From positions 1 through 64,000 of the forward strand of contig NZ_JAAIKB010000003.1 of assembly GCF_011040385.1 (NCBI RefSeq): a stretch of 64,000 nt of DNA, in the 5' to 3' direction. Both the position numbers and the translations under genes were made by a program. The notes under the pieces are model-generated. The model was not told the DNA's origin, did not search any database, and saw nothing but the letters and a program-made list of their open reading frames with translations. Shown here piece by piece: positions 31,423 to 40,748 of the stretch (positions within the stretch are counted from its first letter, which is position 1; every line of letters begins with the position of its first letter). The stretch comes from Falsiroseomonas algicola. GTDB taxonomy: Bacteria > Pseudomonadota > Alphaproteobacteria > Acetobacterales > Acetobacteraceae.

Positions 31423-34400
31423 ATGGGCAGCCTCCAGCGCCCCGAAGCGAGCCTGGACGACAAATGGGACCTGGCCGGGGAGCCGGTGGTCCTCAACGGC
31501 ATCCAGGCGCTGGTGCGCCTGCCCTTGCTGCGGCGACAGCTGGATCAGGCGCTCGGCTGGAACACGGCGGGCTACATCAGCGGCTACCGCGGCTCGCCCA
31601 TCGGCGGCTACGACAAGGAACTGGAGAAGCAGGCCGCCCGGCTCGCGGCCGCCGACATCGTCTTCAATCCTGGCCTGAATGAGGACCTGGCCGCCACCGC
31701 CGTATGGGGAACGCAGCAGGTGCCCCTTTCCGCCGGCGCCCGTCACGAAGGCGTCTTCGGCATCTGGTATGGCAAGGGCCCAGGCCTGGATCGCAGCGGC
31801 GACGCGCTGCGTCACGCCAATTCGGCCGGCACCTCGCCCAAGGGTGGCGTGCTCGCCCTTTCCGGCGACGACCCCTCCGCCAAATCCTCCACCGTCTCCT
31901 CGGGCTGCGAGTTCACCTTCCAGGATCTCGAGATCCCGATGCTCGACCCCGCCGAGGTGGCGGAGGTGCTGGAATACGGCGTCAAGGGCATCGCGCTGTC
32001 CCGCTTCGCCGGCACCTGGGTCGGGCTGAAATGCATCGCGGAGACGATGGACGCCGCGGCGACGCTGCGCGTCGATCCTGGCGCCTATGTCACGCAGGCC
32101 CCCAACGGCGTCGTGCTGCCGCCGGGCGGCCTGCATCTCCGCGTCCCCGATCCTTCCGCGCTGGAACAGGAAAGCCGGCTGCGCCTGTTCAAGCTGCCCG
32201 CAGCCGTCGCCTTCGCGCGCGCCAACGGCATCGACAGGCTGGTCATCGATCCGCCCGCCGCGCGCTTCGGCATCGTCGTCCGCGGCAAGGCCTTCGCCGC
32301 GCTGCGCCAGGCGCTGGCCGATGCCGGCATCACGCCAGAGATCGCCCGCCGCGGTGGCCTGCGAGTCTGGAAGGTCGGGTTAGCCTGGCCGCTGGATGCC
32401 GAAGCCGCCCGCGCCTTCGCGGAGGGGCTGGAGGAGGTTCTGGTGGTGGAGGACCGCCGCGCCTTCCTGGAGCCACAGCTGAAGACCGCGCTCTACGCCC
32501 TGGAGCGTCGCCCGCGAATCCTCGGCAAGCAGGATGAACGCGGGGCGCCGCTGCTGTCCGAGCTGGCCGAACTCGACACGGCGCAGATCCTCCGTGCCCT
32601 CGCAGCACGACTGCCGGCCGACCTGCGCACCGAGGCGCTCGCCGCCCGCATCGCCGAACTCGACGCGCAGGCCGCCGCGGCGGCGGAACCGCTTGTCATC
32701 CGGGAGCCGACCTTCTGCCCCGGCTGCCCCCACAACACCTCCACGCGGCTGCCGGAAGGCTCCCGTGCTATGGCGGGTATCGGCTGCCACTGGCTAACCA
32801 CCAAGATGCCGGAGCGTCGCAGCCAACCCTTCACCCATATGGGCGGGGAAGGCGCCACCTGGCTCGGCATCGCGCCCTTCACGGAGGAGCCCCACGTCTT
32901 CGCCAATATCGGCGACGGCACCTTCAGCCATTCCGGCAGCCTGGCGCTCCGCGCCGCCGTCGCGGCCAAGGCCAACATCACCTACAAGGTCCTGGTCAAT
33001 TCAGCCGTCGCCATGACCGGCGGGCAGGCGGTGGAGGGCGCGCCAGGCGTACCGCGCATCGCGGCCCAGATCCGGGCGGAGGGCGTGCAGCGCATCGCGG
33101 TCGTCGCCGACGATCCCGATCGCCACAAGGATGATCCGGAGATGCCCGCCGGCATCACCTACCACCACCGCAGCACGCTGGACGCCGTGCAGCGGGAGTT
33201 GCGCGCGGTGCCGGGCGTGACGGCCCTGATCTACGACCAGGAATGCGCGACCGAGCGCCGCCGCAAGCGCAAGCGCGGCACCGCCGCCGCCGCCGAGCGC
33301 CGCGCGGTGATCAACCCCCGGGTCTGCGAGGATTGCGGCGAATGTTCCCGCGTCTCCAACTGCATCGCGGTGGAGCCGCTGGAGACGCCCTGGGGCCGCA
33401 AGCGCAAGATCGAGCAATCCGCCTGCAACCAGGACCTGTCCTGCGTGCAGGGCTTCTGCCCGTCCTTCGTCACCTTGCTGGGCGCGGAGCCCTCCAAGCC
33501 CAAGACCCCCGCGCGGCCCGGCGAGGCACTGCCCGACCCCGTCCTGCCCCAGCCCGTGGATGGCCGTGCCTGGAACGTCATGGTGGCCGGCGTTGGCGGG
33601 CAGGGCGTGACGGCGCTGGGCGCCATCCTCGGCATGGCCGCGCATATCGATGGAAGGCCGAGCCGCAGCGTCGACACGCTCGGCTTCGCGCAGAAGGGCG
33701 GCGGCGTCTATGTGCAGCTGCGCATCGGCCAGCCCGGCACGGACGAAGCGACCATCCCCGCGCCACGCATCGGTGCCGGACAGGCGGACCTGCTGATCGC
33801 CTCCGACATGGTGGTGGCCCATGGTCGCAATGCGCGGCCGCTGCTGGGCGCGAAGCGCACCGCCGCCATCGTGAATGCTGAGCTCGCCCCCACCGCGCAA
33901 TTCGTCCGCGATACCACAACCCGCTATGACGACACTGGCATGATGGCGAGCCTGGCCGCGGTGACGCGCGAGTTGCATGCGGTGAATGCGGCGACGGAGG
34001 TGACCGAAGCCTTCGGCGACGCCATCTACCTCAATATCTGGCTGCTCGGCCTGGCCTTCCAGCGCGGCCTGGTGCCGGTCTCCTCCGTGGCGATCGAACA
34101 GGCCATCCGGCTGAACGGTGCGCAGATCGAACGCAATCTTGCGGCCTTCGCGCTCGGCCGGCAGGCCGCCATCGAGGGGCGTCACGCAACGCCCCGCATG
34201 CCGGAAACGCTGGAGGCGTTGATCGCGCGGCGCGTCGCCGACCTGACCGACTACCAGGATGCGCGCTATGCGCAGCGCTATGCGGACTTCATCGCCACGG
34301 TCCGATCCGCCGAACAGGCGGCGCTTCCAGGGCAGGATCGGCTGTCCCGCGCCGTCGCCACGCAGCTGTATCGCCTGATGGCCTTCAAGGACGAATACGA

Positions 34401-34863
34401 GGTCGCACGGCTGCACAGCCTGCCGGCCTGGCAGACCCAACTCTCGACGCAGTTCACCGGGACACAGCGCGTCGAGATGCATCTCTCGCCACCGCTGCTG
34501 TCGAAGCTGGATCCGAATACGGGCCTGCCCGCCAAGCGCGCCTTCGGGCCCTGGATGCTGAAGGCGATGGGGCTGCTGCGGCACGGCAAGCGCCTGCGCT
34601 TCACGCCGCTCGATCCCTTCGGGCGCACGGAGGAGCGGCGGATGGAACGCGCGTTGATCGAGGAATACCGGGACGCGATCCAGGGCTTCCTGGCGCGGCT
34701 GTCGCCCGCGACGCATGGCGCGATCTGCGACTGGGCGGAAGCGGCCGCCGGCATCAAGGGGTTCGGCCCGATCAAGGCGCGCAACGTGGAAAAGACGCGT
34801 CGCGCCTGGGCCGACATCGCGGCCCGCATCGACGCCACGGCGGCAACCGCCGCCGCGGCGTGA
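31423..34863 (+). CDS. Indolepyruvate:ferredoxin oxidoreductase, fused alpha and beta subunits
   Basis: This 1146-aa protein joins the thiamine-diphosphate-dependent IorA part and the gamma-type IorB part. GYISGYRGSPIGGYDKEL near residue 50 opens the pyrimidine-binding domain; EPTFCPGCPHNTS and NIGDGTFSHSG belong to the ThDP domain at about 425-510. Ferredoxin-like cysteines follow at about 630-680 (CEDCGECSRVSNC and CNQDLSCVQGFCPS). VAGVGGQGVTALGAILG at about 725 starts the gamma domain. It oxidises aryl pyruvates, made from aromatic amino acids, to aryl-acetyl-CoA. Fused forms of this length are known in aerobic Proteobacteria. A single gene, convergent with dctM and only 6 nt from it. Confidence 0.93.
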   Translation: MGSLQRPEASLDDKWDLAGEPVVLNGIQALVRLPLLRRQLDQALGWNTAGYISGYRGSPIGGYDKELEKQAARLAAADIVFNPGLNEDLAATAVWGTQQVPLSAGARHEGVFGIWYGKGPGLDRSGDALRHANSAGTSPKGGVLALSGDDPSAKSSTVSSGCEFTFQDLEIPMLDPAEVAEVLEYGVKGIALSRFAGTWVGLKCIAETMDAAATLRVDPGAYVTQAPNGVVLPPGGLHLRVPDPSALEQESRLRLFKLPAAVAFARANGIDRLVIDPPAARFGIVVRGKAFAALRQALADAGITPEIARRGGLRVWKVGLAWPLDAEAARAFAEGLEEVLVVEDRRAFLEPQLKTALYALERRPRILGKQDERGAPLLSELAELDTAQILRALAARLPADLRTEALAARIAELDAQAAAAAEPLVIREPTFCPGCPHNTSTRLPEGSRAMAGIGCHWLTTKMPERRSQPFTHMGGEGATWLGIAPFTEEPHVFANIGDGTFSHSGSLALRAAVAAKANITYKVLVNSAVAMTGGQAVEGAPGVPRIAAQIRAEGVQRIAVVADDPDRHKDDPEMPAGITYHHRSTLDAVQRELRAVPGVTALIYDQECATERRRKRKRGTAAAAERRAVINPRVCEDCGECSRVSNCIAVEPLETPWGRKRKIEQSACNQDLSCVQGFCPSFVTLLGAEPSKPKTPARPGEALPDPVLPQPVDGRAWNVMVAGVGGQGVTALGAILGMAAHIDGRPSRSVDTLGFAQKGGGVYVQLRIGQPGTDEATIPAPRIGAGQADLLIASDMVVAHGRNARPLLGAKRTAAIVNAELAPTAQFVRDTTTRYDDTGMMASLAAVTRELHAVNAATEVTEAFGDAIYLNIWLLGLAFQRGLVPVSSVAIEQAIRLNGAQIERNLAAFALGRQAAIEGRHATPRMPETLEALIARRVADLTDYQDARYAQRYADFIATVRSAEQAALPGQDRLSRAVATQLYRLMAFKDEYEVARLHSLPAWQTQLSTQFTGTQRVEMHLSPPLLSKLDPNTGLPAKRAFGPWMLKAMGLLRHGKRLRFTPLDPFGRTEERRMERALIEEYRDAIQGFLARLSPATHGAICDWAEAAAGIKGFGPIKARNVEKTRRAWADIAARIDATAATAAAA

Positions 34864-34869
34864 GGCGCC

Positions 34870-36186
34870 TCAGTTCACGAGGGCGGTGGCCAGCCAGGGA
34901 ACCAGCGCGATGACCATCAGCGCCAGGCCCATCACGGCGACGAAGGGCAGGGCGCCGGCGAAAATCGTCTCGATGCCGACGCGCGGATCGTTCAAGGTCG
35001 CTTTCACCGTGAAGACCGAGATGCCGAAGGGCGGCGTTAGCAGCCCCATCTCCACCGCGATGATGGTGATGATCCCGAAGTGGATGAGGTCGAAGCCCAT
35101 GGCGGAGGCGATGGGCGCGCCGATCGGCACCATGATCAGCAGGATCGAAGTGCTGTCGAGGATCATGCCCATCAGCAGCACGATGATCACGAAGACGGTG
35201 AGGAAGCCGTAGGGGCCGAGGCCCAGATGCTCCACCATCTCGCCGATCGCCTGCGGCACGCCGGCCAGCGACAGCATGCGCGAATAGAGGCCCGCCGCGA
35301 TCAGCAGGAACAGGATGGCGGCGGAAACGAGCCCCGTTTCCCGCAGCACGCGCCAGAATTTCGGCAGATCCAGCCGCCCGCGCAGCAGCGCCAGGATCAG
35401 CGCGCCCGCGGCACCCACGGCGCCCGCTTCCGTCGGCGTGAAGAAGCCGGTGTAGAGGCCGCCCAGGATCAGCACGACCAGCGCCATGATCGGCACGGAC
35501 TTCACCACCATCTCGCCCGTCGGCATGGCGCGCTGGGTCAGTTCCGGCTGCGTCTGCCGCGTCATGATGCGGGTCGGGAAGAAGCTGGCGTAGATCCAGA
35601 TCATGACGACGAAGCCGAGTGCGATGATCACACCAGGGATGACGCCGGCGATGAACATGTTGCCGATGGAGACTTCGGCCAGCACGCCATAGACGATCAT
35701 CAGCAGGGATGGCGGGATCAGCATGCCGAGGATCGAGGAACCCGCGACCGTGCCCGCGGCGAAGCGCATGGTGTAGCCGTGCCGCACCATCTCCGGCACC
35801 GCCACCTTGGTGAAGACGGCGGCGGAGGCGATGGAGACGCCGGTGACGGCGGCGAAGACCGCATTGGCGCCGACCGTCGCCATGCCGAGCCCGCCGCGCA
35901 CGCGCCGCAACAGCGCCTGCCCGACCTCGAAGGTGTCCTTGCCGATGTCGGAGATGCTGACGAGCAGGCCCATGAGGACAAACAGCGGAATGGTGGCGAA
36001 GACGTAGTCCTGGATGCCGGAATAGGTCGCGAGGGCCGTAAAGCGGAAGGCCAGTTCCGGATTCTCCCGGATCAGCCACACGCCGATGGCGCCGGTGGAG
36101 ATCAGCGACAGACCGATGGGCAGGCCGAAGACGATCAGCCCGACCATCATGCCGATCAGCGCGAAGCCGATGGTGACGTCTTCCAT
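34870..36186 (-). CDS. TRAP transporter large permease (DctM type)
   Basis: This 438-aa membrane protein matches DctM. FVLMGLLVSISDIGKDTFEV, TKVAVPEMVRHGYTMRFAAG and GSSILGMLIPPSLLMIVYG are standard motifs, and GLLTPPFGISVFTVKA lies near the end. The ATG at 36186 (MEDVTIGFALIG) was chosen over an upstream ATG at 36228 that falls inside dctQ. It starts 4 nt after the dctQ stop. It forms the transport channel for sodium-driven uptake with DctQ and DctP. It is the last gene of the molybdenum-hydroxylase/TRAP run. Confidence 0.93.
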   Translation of the reverse strand: MEDVTIGFALIGMMVGLIVFGLPIGLSLISTGAIGVWLIRENPELAFRFTALATYSGIQDYVFATIPLFVLMGLLVSISDIGKDTFEVGQALLRRVRGGLGMATVGANAVFAAVTGVSIASAAVFTKVAVPEMVRHGYTMRFAAGTVAGSSILGMLIPPSLLMIVYGVLAEVSIGNMFIAGVIPGVIIALGFVVMIWIYASFFPTRIMTRQTQPELTQRAMPTGEMVVKSVPIMALVVLILGGLYTGFFTPTEAGAVGAAGALILALLRGRLDLPKFWRVLRETGLVSAAILFLLIAAGLYSRMLSLAGVPQAIGEMVEHLGLGPYGFLTVFVIIVLLMGMILDSTSILLIMVPIGAPIASAMGFDLIHFGIITIIAVEMGLLTPPFGISVFTVKATLNDPRVGIETIFAGALPFVAVMGLALMVIALVPWLATALVN

Positions 36187-36190
36187 GGCG

Positions 36191-36748
36191 TCAGCTCCGC
36201 GCCGGGCGCAGCGATGCCCGGATGTCATGCAGGACGAGGACGAGATAGGCGAGTGCGCCCGCCGTGCCGCCCAGCACGATCAGCGCGCGGAACGGCCAGG
36301 TGGGCACGGTGAAGATGCCCTGCACGCCGAAGAACTCGCGCGCTGCCAGCGAATTCCACACGCCCGGCCACGCGGATTGCGCCACGAAGCCCATGATCGC
36401 CGCGCCCAGCAGCATGAACAGGATCTCGATGATGCGCGCCACGCCCGGCACGCTGCGATGCAGGCGATCGATCAGGAAGTCCGCCCGCGTCATGCGCCGG
36501 TTGTAGACGGTGGCGCCGATCTGCAGGAACACGATGCCGACCACGGAATGCGCCGCGATCTCCGCCACGCCGGTGATCGGCGCATTGAGGAAGGAGCGTC
36601 CGATGACGTCGGCGCAGATCAGGCACATCAGCCCGAAGGTCCAGATCGTGCCGATCGCCGCCAGCGCATCCAGCAGCAGCCGCACCGGGTCGAAGGCTCT
36701 CGGTGCGGCGGCGGCATCCAGCGCCGCCATGTCGATATCGTCAGCCAT
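36191..36748 (-). CDS. TRAP transporter small permease (DctQ type)
   Basis: This 185-aa protein has four helices. CADVIGRSFLNAPITGVAEI, GIVFLQIGATVYNRRMTRAD and FLIDRLHRSVPG match the DctQ pattern, although the N-terminal 25 residues are longer and more acidic than usual. It begins 21 nt after the end of dctP and ends 4 nt before dctM. It supports the large permease in a TRAP complex. The substrate cannot be read from this subunit. Confidence 0.9.
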   Translation of the reverse strand: MADDIDMAALDAAAAPRAFDPVRLLLDALAAIGTIWTFGLMCLICADVIGRSFLNAPITGVAEIAAHSVVGIVFLQIGATVYNRRMTRADFLIDRLHRSVPGVARIIEILFMLLGAAIMGFVAQSAWPGVWNSLAAREFFGVQGIFTVPTWPFRALIVLGGTAGALAYLVLVLHDIRASLRPARS

Positions 36749-36769
36749 GGCGGCGCTCCGTCAGCCCTG

Positions 36770-37846
36770 TCAGGCGGTGAGTTCGCGGTCCCAGTTGCGG
36801 CCCGGGGTCTGGCCGGCCTCGCGGATGGACGCGAAATAGGCGTTCAGCACGTCGCGGGAAGCGGCGCCGGAGCTGTCCGCCCAGGTCTTGGCCAGGTTCG
36901 GCAGGCCGCGGATCCAGCGATCGCGCTCCGCTGCGGGCAGGGTGGAGACGATGGCGCCCTTCTGCACCATTTCCGACTTCGCAGTCGCCACGCGATCGGA
37001 GACGTCCCGGATATGCGCGGCCGTCGAGGCCTTGCCGGCCGCGACCAGCGCGCGACGGACGATCTCGGGGTAGCGGCCGTAGCGCTGGCTGTTGACGGCG
37101 ATGCCGCCGACATACATCGCGCCGAGGTCGCATTCCGTGATGTACTTCGCGACCTCATGGACCCGCGTCGGCAGGATGCCGACATAGAAGGAGAGCGCGC
37201 CCTCGATCACGCCGGTCTGGATATCGGTGTAGTAGGTGGTCAGCGCGCCATCCACCGGCGTCGCGCCCGTGCCGGACAGCCAGCCCGCGCTGGTGCCGGG
37301 TGCCGCGAGCTTGCGGTTGCGCAGATCGTCCAGGCTGCGGATCGGGAAGTTCGACCAGATGTGGTAGGTGTCGGTGATGTAGGAGCTGAGCGGGATCATG
37401 TTCAGCCCGTTCCAGTTCTGGCGGATCGCCGGAACCGTCTCGTTCATCCGCTCGAAGGCATTGGCGATCAGGCCGTGGTCGCCGGTCGCGAAGGGCGTGA
37501 AGTAGGTAACGTTCTGGAGCGGCATGGTGCTGCCTTCCCAGAGCGTGCCGACATAGCCGATGTCGGTGATGTTGTCGCGCACCGCTTCCATCGTGTCCTG
37601 GAAGCGGTAGAGCGTGCCGCCATAGGCCTCGCGCCAGTTGATGCGGTGCGTGTTGCCGTTGTCGCGAAGGAACTTGTCCACCTCCGGCTGGAACACGTTC
37701 TTCATGATGTGGATCCAGAAGTTCTGGACCGGATGGCTGGCGGCGATCTGGATGTTCAGCGCGGTCTGCGCCTGCGCGGTATTCGCGGCGAAGATCGGCA
37801 GCGCGGCACTGCCCGCGAGCAGGCTGCGGCGACGGATGGTCGTCAT
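36770..37846 (-). CDS. TRAP transporter periplasmic binding protein (DctP type)
   Basis: This 358-aa secreted protein has a signal with a twin arginine-like start (MTTIRRRSLLAGSAALPIFA) and cleavage probably after AQA at about residue 26. The DctP fold is indicated by DNITDIGYVGTLWEGSTMPLQ, LAAPGTSAGWL and GALSFYVGILPTRVHEVAKY. The conserved substrate-anchoring arginine of the family is likely the R in NRKLAAPG. It lies 23 nt after the hydroxylase large subunit, which suggests the imported compound is the substrate of that enzyme. A carboxylate is expected, as for most TRAP systems. Confidence 0.9.
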   Translation of the reverse strand: MTTIRRRSLLAGSAALPIFAANTAQAQTALNIQIAASHPVQNFWIHIMKNVFQPEVDKFLRDNGNTHRINWREAYGGTLYRFQDTMEAVRDNITDIGYVGTLWEGSTMPLQNVTYFTPFATGDHGLIANAFERMNETVPAIRQNWNGLNMIPLSSYITDTYHIWSNFPIRSLDDLRNRKLAAPGTSAGWLSGTGATPVDGALTTYYTDIQTGVIEGALSFYVGILPTRVHEVAKYITECDLGAMYVGGIAVNSQRYGRYPEIVRRALVAAGKASTAAHIRDVSDRVATAKSEMVQKGAIVSTLPAAERDRWIRGLPNLAKTWADSSGAASRDVLNAYFASIREAGQTPGRNWDRELTA

Positions 37847-37869
37847 GTCTTTCTCTCCTCCCTGCTTGT

Positions 37870-40266
37870 TCAGACGGTGCCGAGCGCGCGCAGGATGCGC
37901 GCCGGCGTGAAGGGCTGTTCAGTGACGCGCGCCGATAGCGGCCGCAAAGCGTCGTTGATCGCGTTCATCAGCGCGGCCGGCGCGCCCGCGGTCCCGGCCT
38001 CGCCTGCACCCTTGGCGCCGAGCAGGCTTTCGCCGGTCGGCGTCTCGACGTGGCCGATGTGCATTTCCGGCATCTCGGCCGACATCGGCACCAGGTAGTC
38101 GGCCATCGTCGTGGTCAGCAGATTGCCCTGCTCGTCATAGACGCAGTGCTCATAGAGCGCGCCGCCAAGGCCCTGCACGATGCCGCCGCGCACCTGTTCA
38201 TCGACCAGCAGCGGGTTGATCACCCGGCCGCAATCCTCGACGCACCAATGCTCCAGCAGCTTCACCATGCCGGTGTCGGTGTCCACCTCCACCCAGCTGG
38301 CCTGGATGCCGTTGGTGAAGGCGAAGGGGTAGTCCTTGGTGATGAAGTGCCGCGTCTGCACCAGCTCCCGCGGCAGGTCCTTCGGCAGCGTGTCGCCTCG
38401 GTAATAGACGATGCGGCCAAGCTCGGAGAGCGGCATGCGCTCCCGCTCCGTGTCCTTGTCCACGATCTGGCCAAGCACGATGTCGAGGCTTTCCGGCGCC
38501 GCCTGCAGCATGGCGCCGGCGACGACCAGGATCTGCTGCTTCAGCGCGATGGCGGATTGCAGCGCGGCTTCGCCCCCGATGCCCGCGCCGCGGCAGGCCC
38601 AGGTGCCGCCGCCATAGGGCGTGGTCTGGGTGTCGCCGGTGATGACCTTCACGCGTTCCAGCGGCACGCCGACGCCGTGGGCCACGATCTGGCGCAGGAT
38701 ACCCTCCGTCCCCTGGCCCTGCTCCGTGACGCCGGAGAGCGCGACGATGGAGCCATCGGGGTCCATGCGCACCGTCGCGCCATCCTGCGCGGAGATGCGC
38801 GCGCCGCCGATGCCGTACATGAAGGGGGAGGGGTTCGTCAGCTCGATGAAGCTGGCGAAGCCGAGGCCGCGATGGACTCCCTTTTTGCGCTGCTCCGCCT
38901 GGTCGGCGCGGATCTTCTCGACCGGCACCATCTCCAGCAGCTTCGCGAGTGCCGCGTGGTGCGACAGCCCCTCGAACCGCATGCCGGGCGGGGAGGTGTA
39001 GGGATAGGCGTCGTCGCGGATCAGGTTGCGCCGGCGCATCTCGATCGGGTCGATGCCCAGCGCCTCCGCCGCCAGGTCCACCAGCCCTTCCGTCACCGTC
39101 GTGGCGATGGGATGGCCGACGGCGCGGTACTGGCAGGTCGGCGTCTTGTTCTGGAAGACGACCGTGGTCGTGCAGCGGTAGTTCGCGAAATCGTATGGCC
39201 CGCCACAGAGGTTGACGACCTGGTTGCCCTCGATCGCGCTGGTTCGGGGATAGACGGAATAGGGGCCGATGCCGGTGCGGTCATCGATGTCGAAGGCGAG
39301 GATCTTCCCCTCGGCGTCCACCGCGATGCGGCCCTTGATACGGTGGTCGCGGGCGTGGATGTCGGAGACGAAGCTCTCGAAGCGATCGGCCACGAACTTC
39401 ACCGGCCGGCCCATCGCCTTCGCCATGGCGGCGACCGCGACCTCATCCGGATAGACATGCACCTTGATGCCGAAGCTGCCACCGACATCGCGGCAGATGA
39501 CGCGGACCGCGCCTTCCTCCATCCGCAGCTGCTTGGCGAAGACACCCTGCATCATGTGCGGCGCCTGCGTCGAGTGATGGACCGTCAGCGTGCCCTCGGC
39601 CTTGTTGTAGTCGGCCAGGATGCTGCGCCCTTCCAGCGTCACGCCGGTATGGCGGCCGGTCAGGAAGGTTGCCTCCACCACGCGATGCGCGGCGGCGAAG
39701 GCGGCGGCCACATCGCCCTTCTCCGCGGTGCGGGTGAAGCAGAGGTTGTCCCCCAGCGAGGGATGGATCACCACCGTATCGGGGTCGAGCGCCGTCTCGA
39801 TGTCGAGTTGCGCGGGCAGGGGCTCCCACTCCACCGCCAGCGCCGCGACGCCATCCTCGGCGGCCGCGCGGCTGTCGGCGACCACGGCGACCACCGGCTC
39901 TCCTTGCCAGGTCGCGCGGTCCAGCGGCAGCGGATGCTGCTGCGCGGACTTCATGCCCTTCAGGTGATCGAGCGTCGCGACCCAGGGATCGCAGACCTTG
40001 GCGAGGTCGGCGCCGGTGAAGACGCGCACCACGCCCGGCACCTGCATCGCGGCGGCGCTGTCCACCGACAGGATGCGCGCATGCGCGTAGGGGCTGCGGA
40101 GGAAGGCGGCATGCACCAGGCGCGGCGGCTGGACGTCGTCCGTGTAGGTGGCGCGGCCCTGCACCAGCTTCGGCAGGTTGGGGCGGGGGACGGAGCGGCC
40201 GATATAGGAGTTCGGCAGGTCCTCCCGCGACAGCCCGATGGAGGCGGGGGTCGGCATGTCGTTCAT
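37870..40266 (-). CDS. Molybdenum hydroxylase large subunit (xanthine dehydrogenase/CoxL family)
   Basis: This 798-aa catalytic subunit has the molybdopterin motif DVGGSFGIKVHVYPDE at about residue 250 and the catalytic base E756 in GAKGAGEAGT. The active-site segment that reads AYRCSFR in CO dehydrogenase, or YRGxGRPE in many aldehyde oxidases, is here CQYRAVGHPIA. It is thus not a typical CO dehydrogenase and its substrate is open; an aromatic or N-heterocyclic acid would fit. Start ATG at 40266 overlaps the small-subunit stop by 4 nt; the upstream extension lies in the small-subunit gene. The enzyme would act in the cytoplasm on the compound imported by the TRAP genes that follow. Confidence 0.9.
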   Translation of the reverse strand: MNDMPTPASIGLSREDLPNSYIGRSVPRPNLPKLVQGRATYTDDVQPPRLVHAAFLRSPYAHARILSVDSAAAMQVPGVVRVFTGADLAKVCDPWVATLDHLKGMKSAQQHPLPLDRATWQGEPVVAVVADSRAAAEDGVAALAVEWEPLPAQLDIETALDPDTVVIHPSLGDNLCFTRTAEKGDVAAAFAAAHRVVEATFLTGRHTGVTLEGRSILADYNKAEGTLTVHHSTQAPHMMQGVFAKQLRMEEGAVRVICRDVGGSFGIKVHVYPDEVAVAAMAKAMGRPVKFVADRFESFVSDIHARDHRIKGRIAVDAEGKILAFDIDDRTGIGPYSVYPRTSAIEGNQVVNLCGGPYDFANYRCTTTVVFQNKTPTCQYRAVGHPIATTVTEGLVDLAAEALGIDPIEMRRRNLIRDDAYPYTSPPGMRFEGLSHHAALAKLLEMVPVEKIRADQAEQRKKGVHRGLGFASFIELTNPSPFMYGIGGARISAQDGATVRMDPDGSIVALSGVTEQGQGTEGILRQIVAHGVGVPLERVKVITGDTQTTPYGGGTWACRGAGIGGEAALQSAIALKQQILVVAGAMLQAAPESLDIVLGQIVDKDTERERMPLSELGRIVYYRGDTLPKDLPRELVQTRHFITKDYPFAFTNGIQASWVEVDTDTGMVKLLEHWCVEDCGRVINPLLVDEQVRGGIVQGLGGALYEHCVYDEQGNLLTTTMADYLVPMSAEMPEMHIGHVETPTGESLLGAKGAGEAGTAGAPAALMNAINDALRPLSARVTEQPFTPARILRALGTV

Positions 40267-40748
40267 CGCGCGGCTCCCCCTCGGGCCTCCAGCGTGGCCT
40301 CGACCGCGTCCACGATCGCCTGGTAGCCGGTGCAGCGGCAGTAGTTGCCCGACAGATGCTCCCGGATCTCGGCGCGCGTGGCATGCGGGTGGTGCTGCAC
40401 GATGTCGGCCGCGGCCATCACCATGCCCGGCGTGCAGAAGCCGCATTGCGCGGCGTTGCGGGCGATGAAGGCGTCCTGCAGGTCGGCCATCTCCCCGCTG
40501 TCGGACAGGCCCTCGATCGTCGTGACCTCCGCGCCATCCAGGCTGGCGGCCAACACCAGGCAGCCGCGGACGATCTCGCCATCCACCCGGACCGTGCAGG
40601 CGCCGCAGACGCCGTGCTCGCAGCCCGCATGGGATCCGGTCAGGCCCAGGTCAAGGCGGAGGAAGTCGATGAGGTGACGGCGTGCTTCCACGCTGCGCGT
40701 CACGCGTTCGCCGTTCACGGTCAGGGTGATGTCCACGCGGCTGGTCAT
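40263..40748 (-). CDS. Molybdenum hydroxylase small subunit, two [2Fe-2S] clusters
   Basis: This 161-aa protein has a plant-type ferredoxin cluster in CEHGVCGACTVRVDG with a later cysteine in VRGCLVLA, and a second cluster in AQCGFCTPGMVMAA plus YCRCTGY. This is the standard small subunit of the xanthine dehydrogenase family (CoxS-like). It passes electrons from the molybdenum site to the FAD subunit. It overlaps both the medium and large subunit genes by 4 nt. No chimeric or missing residues were seen. Confidence 0.94.
   Translation of the reverse strand: MTSRVDITLTVNGERVTRSVEARRHLIDFLRLDLGLTGSHAGCEHGVCGACTVRVDGEIVRGCLVLAASLDGAEVTTIEGLSDSGEMADLQDAFIARNAAQCGFCTPGMVMAAADIVQHHPHATRAEIREHLSGNYCRCTGYQAIVDAVEATLEARGGAAR

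Noticed and set aside
38050-40326. 758-residue plus-strand frame antisense to the hydroxylase large subunit
   Set aside because: Composition is His/Gly/Arg/Asp-rich without family features; it arises from codon bias of the real gene.
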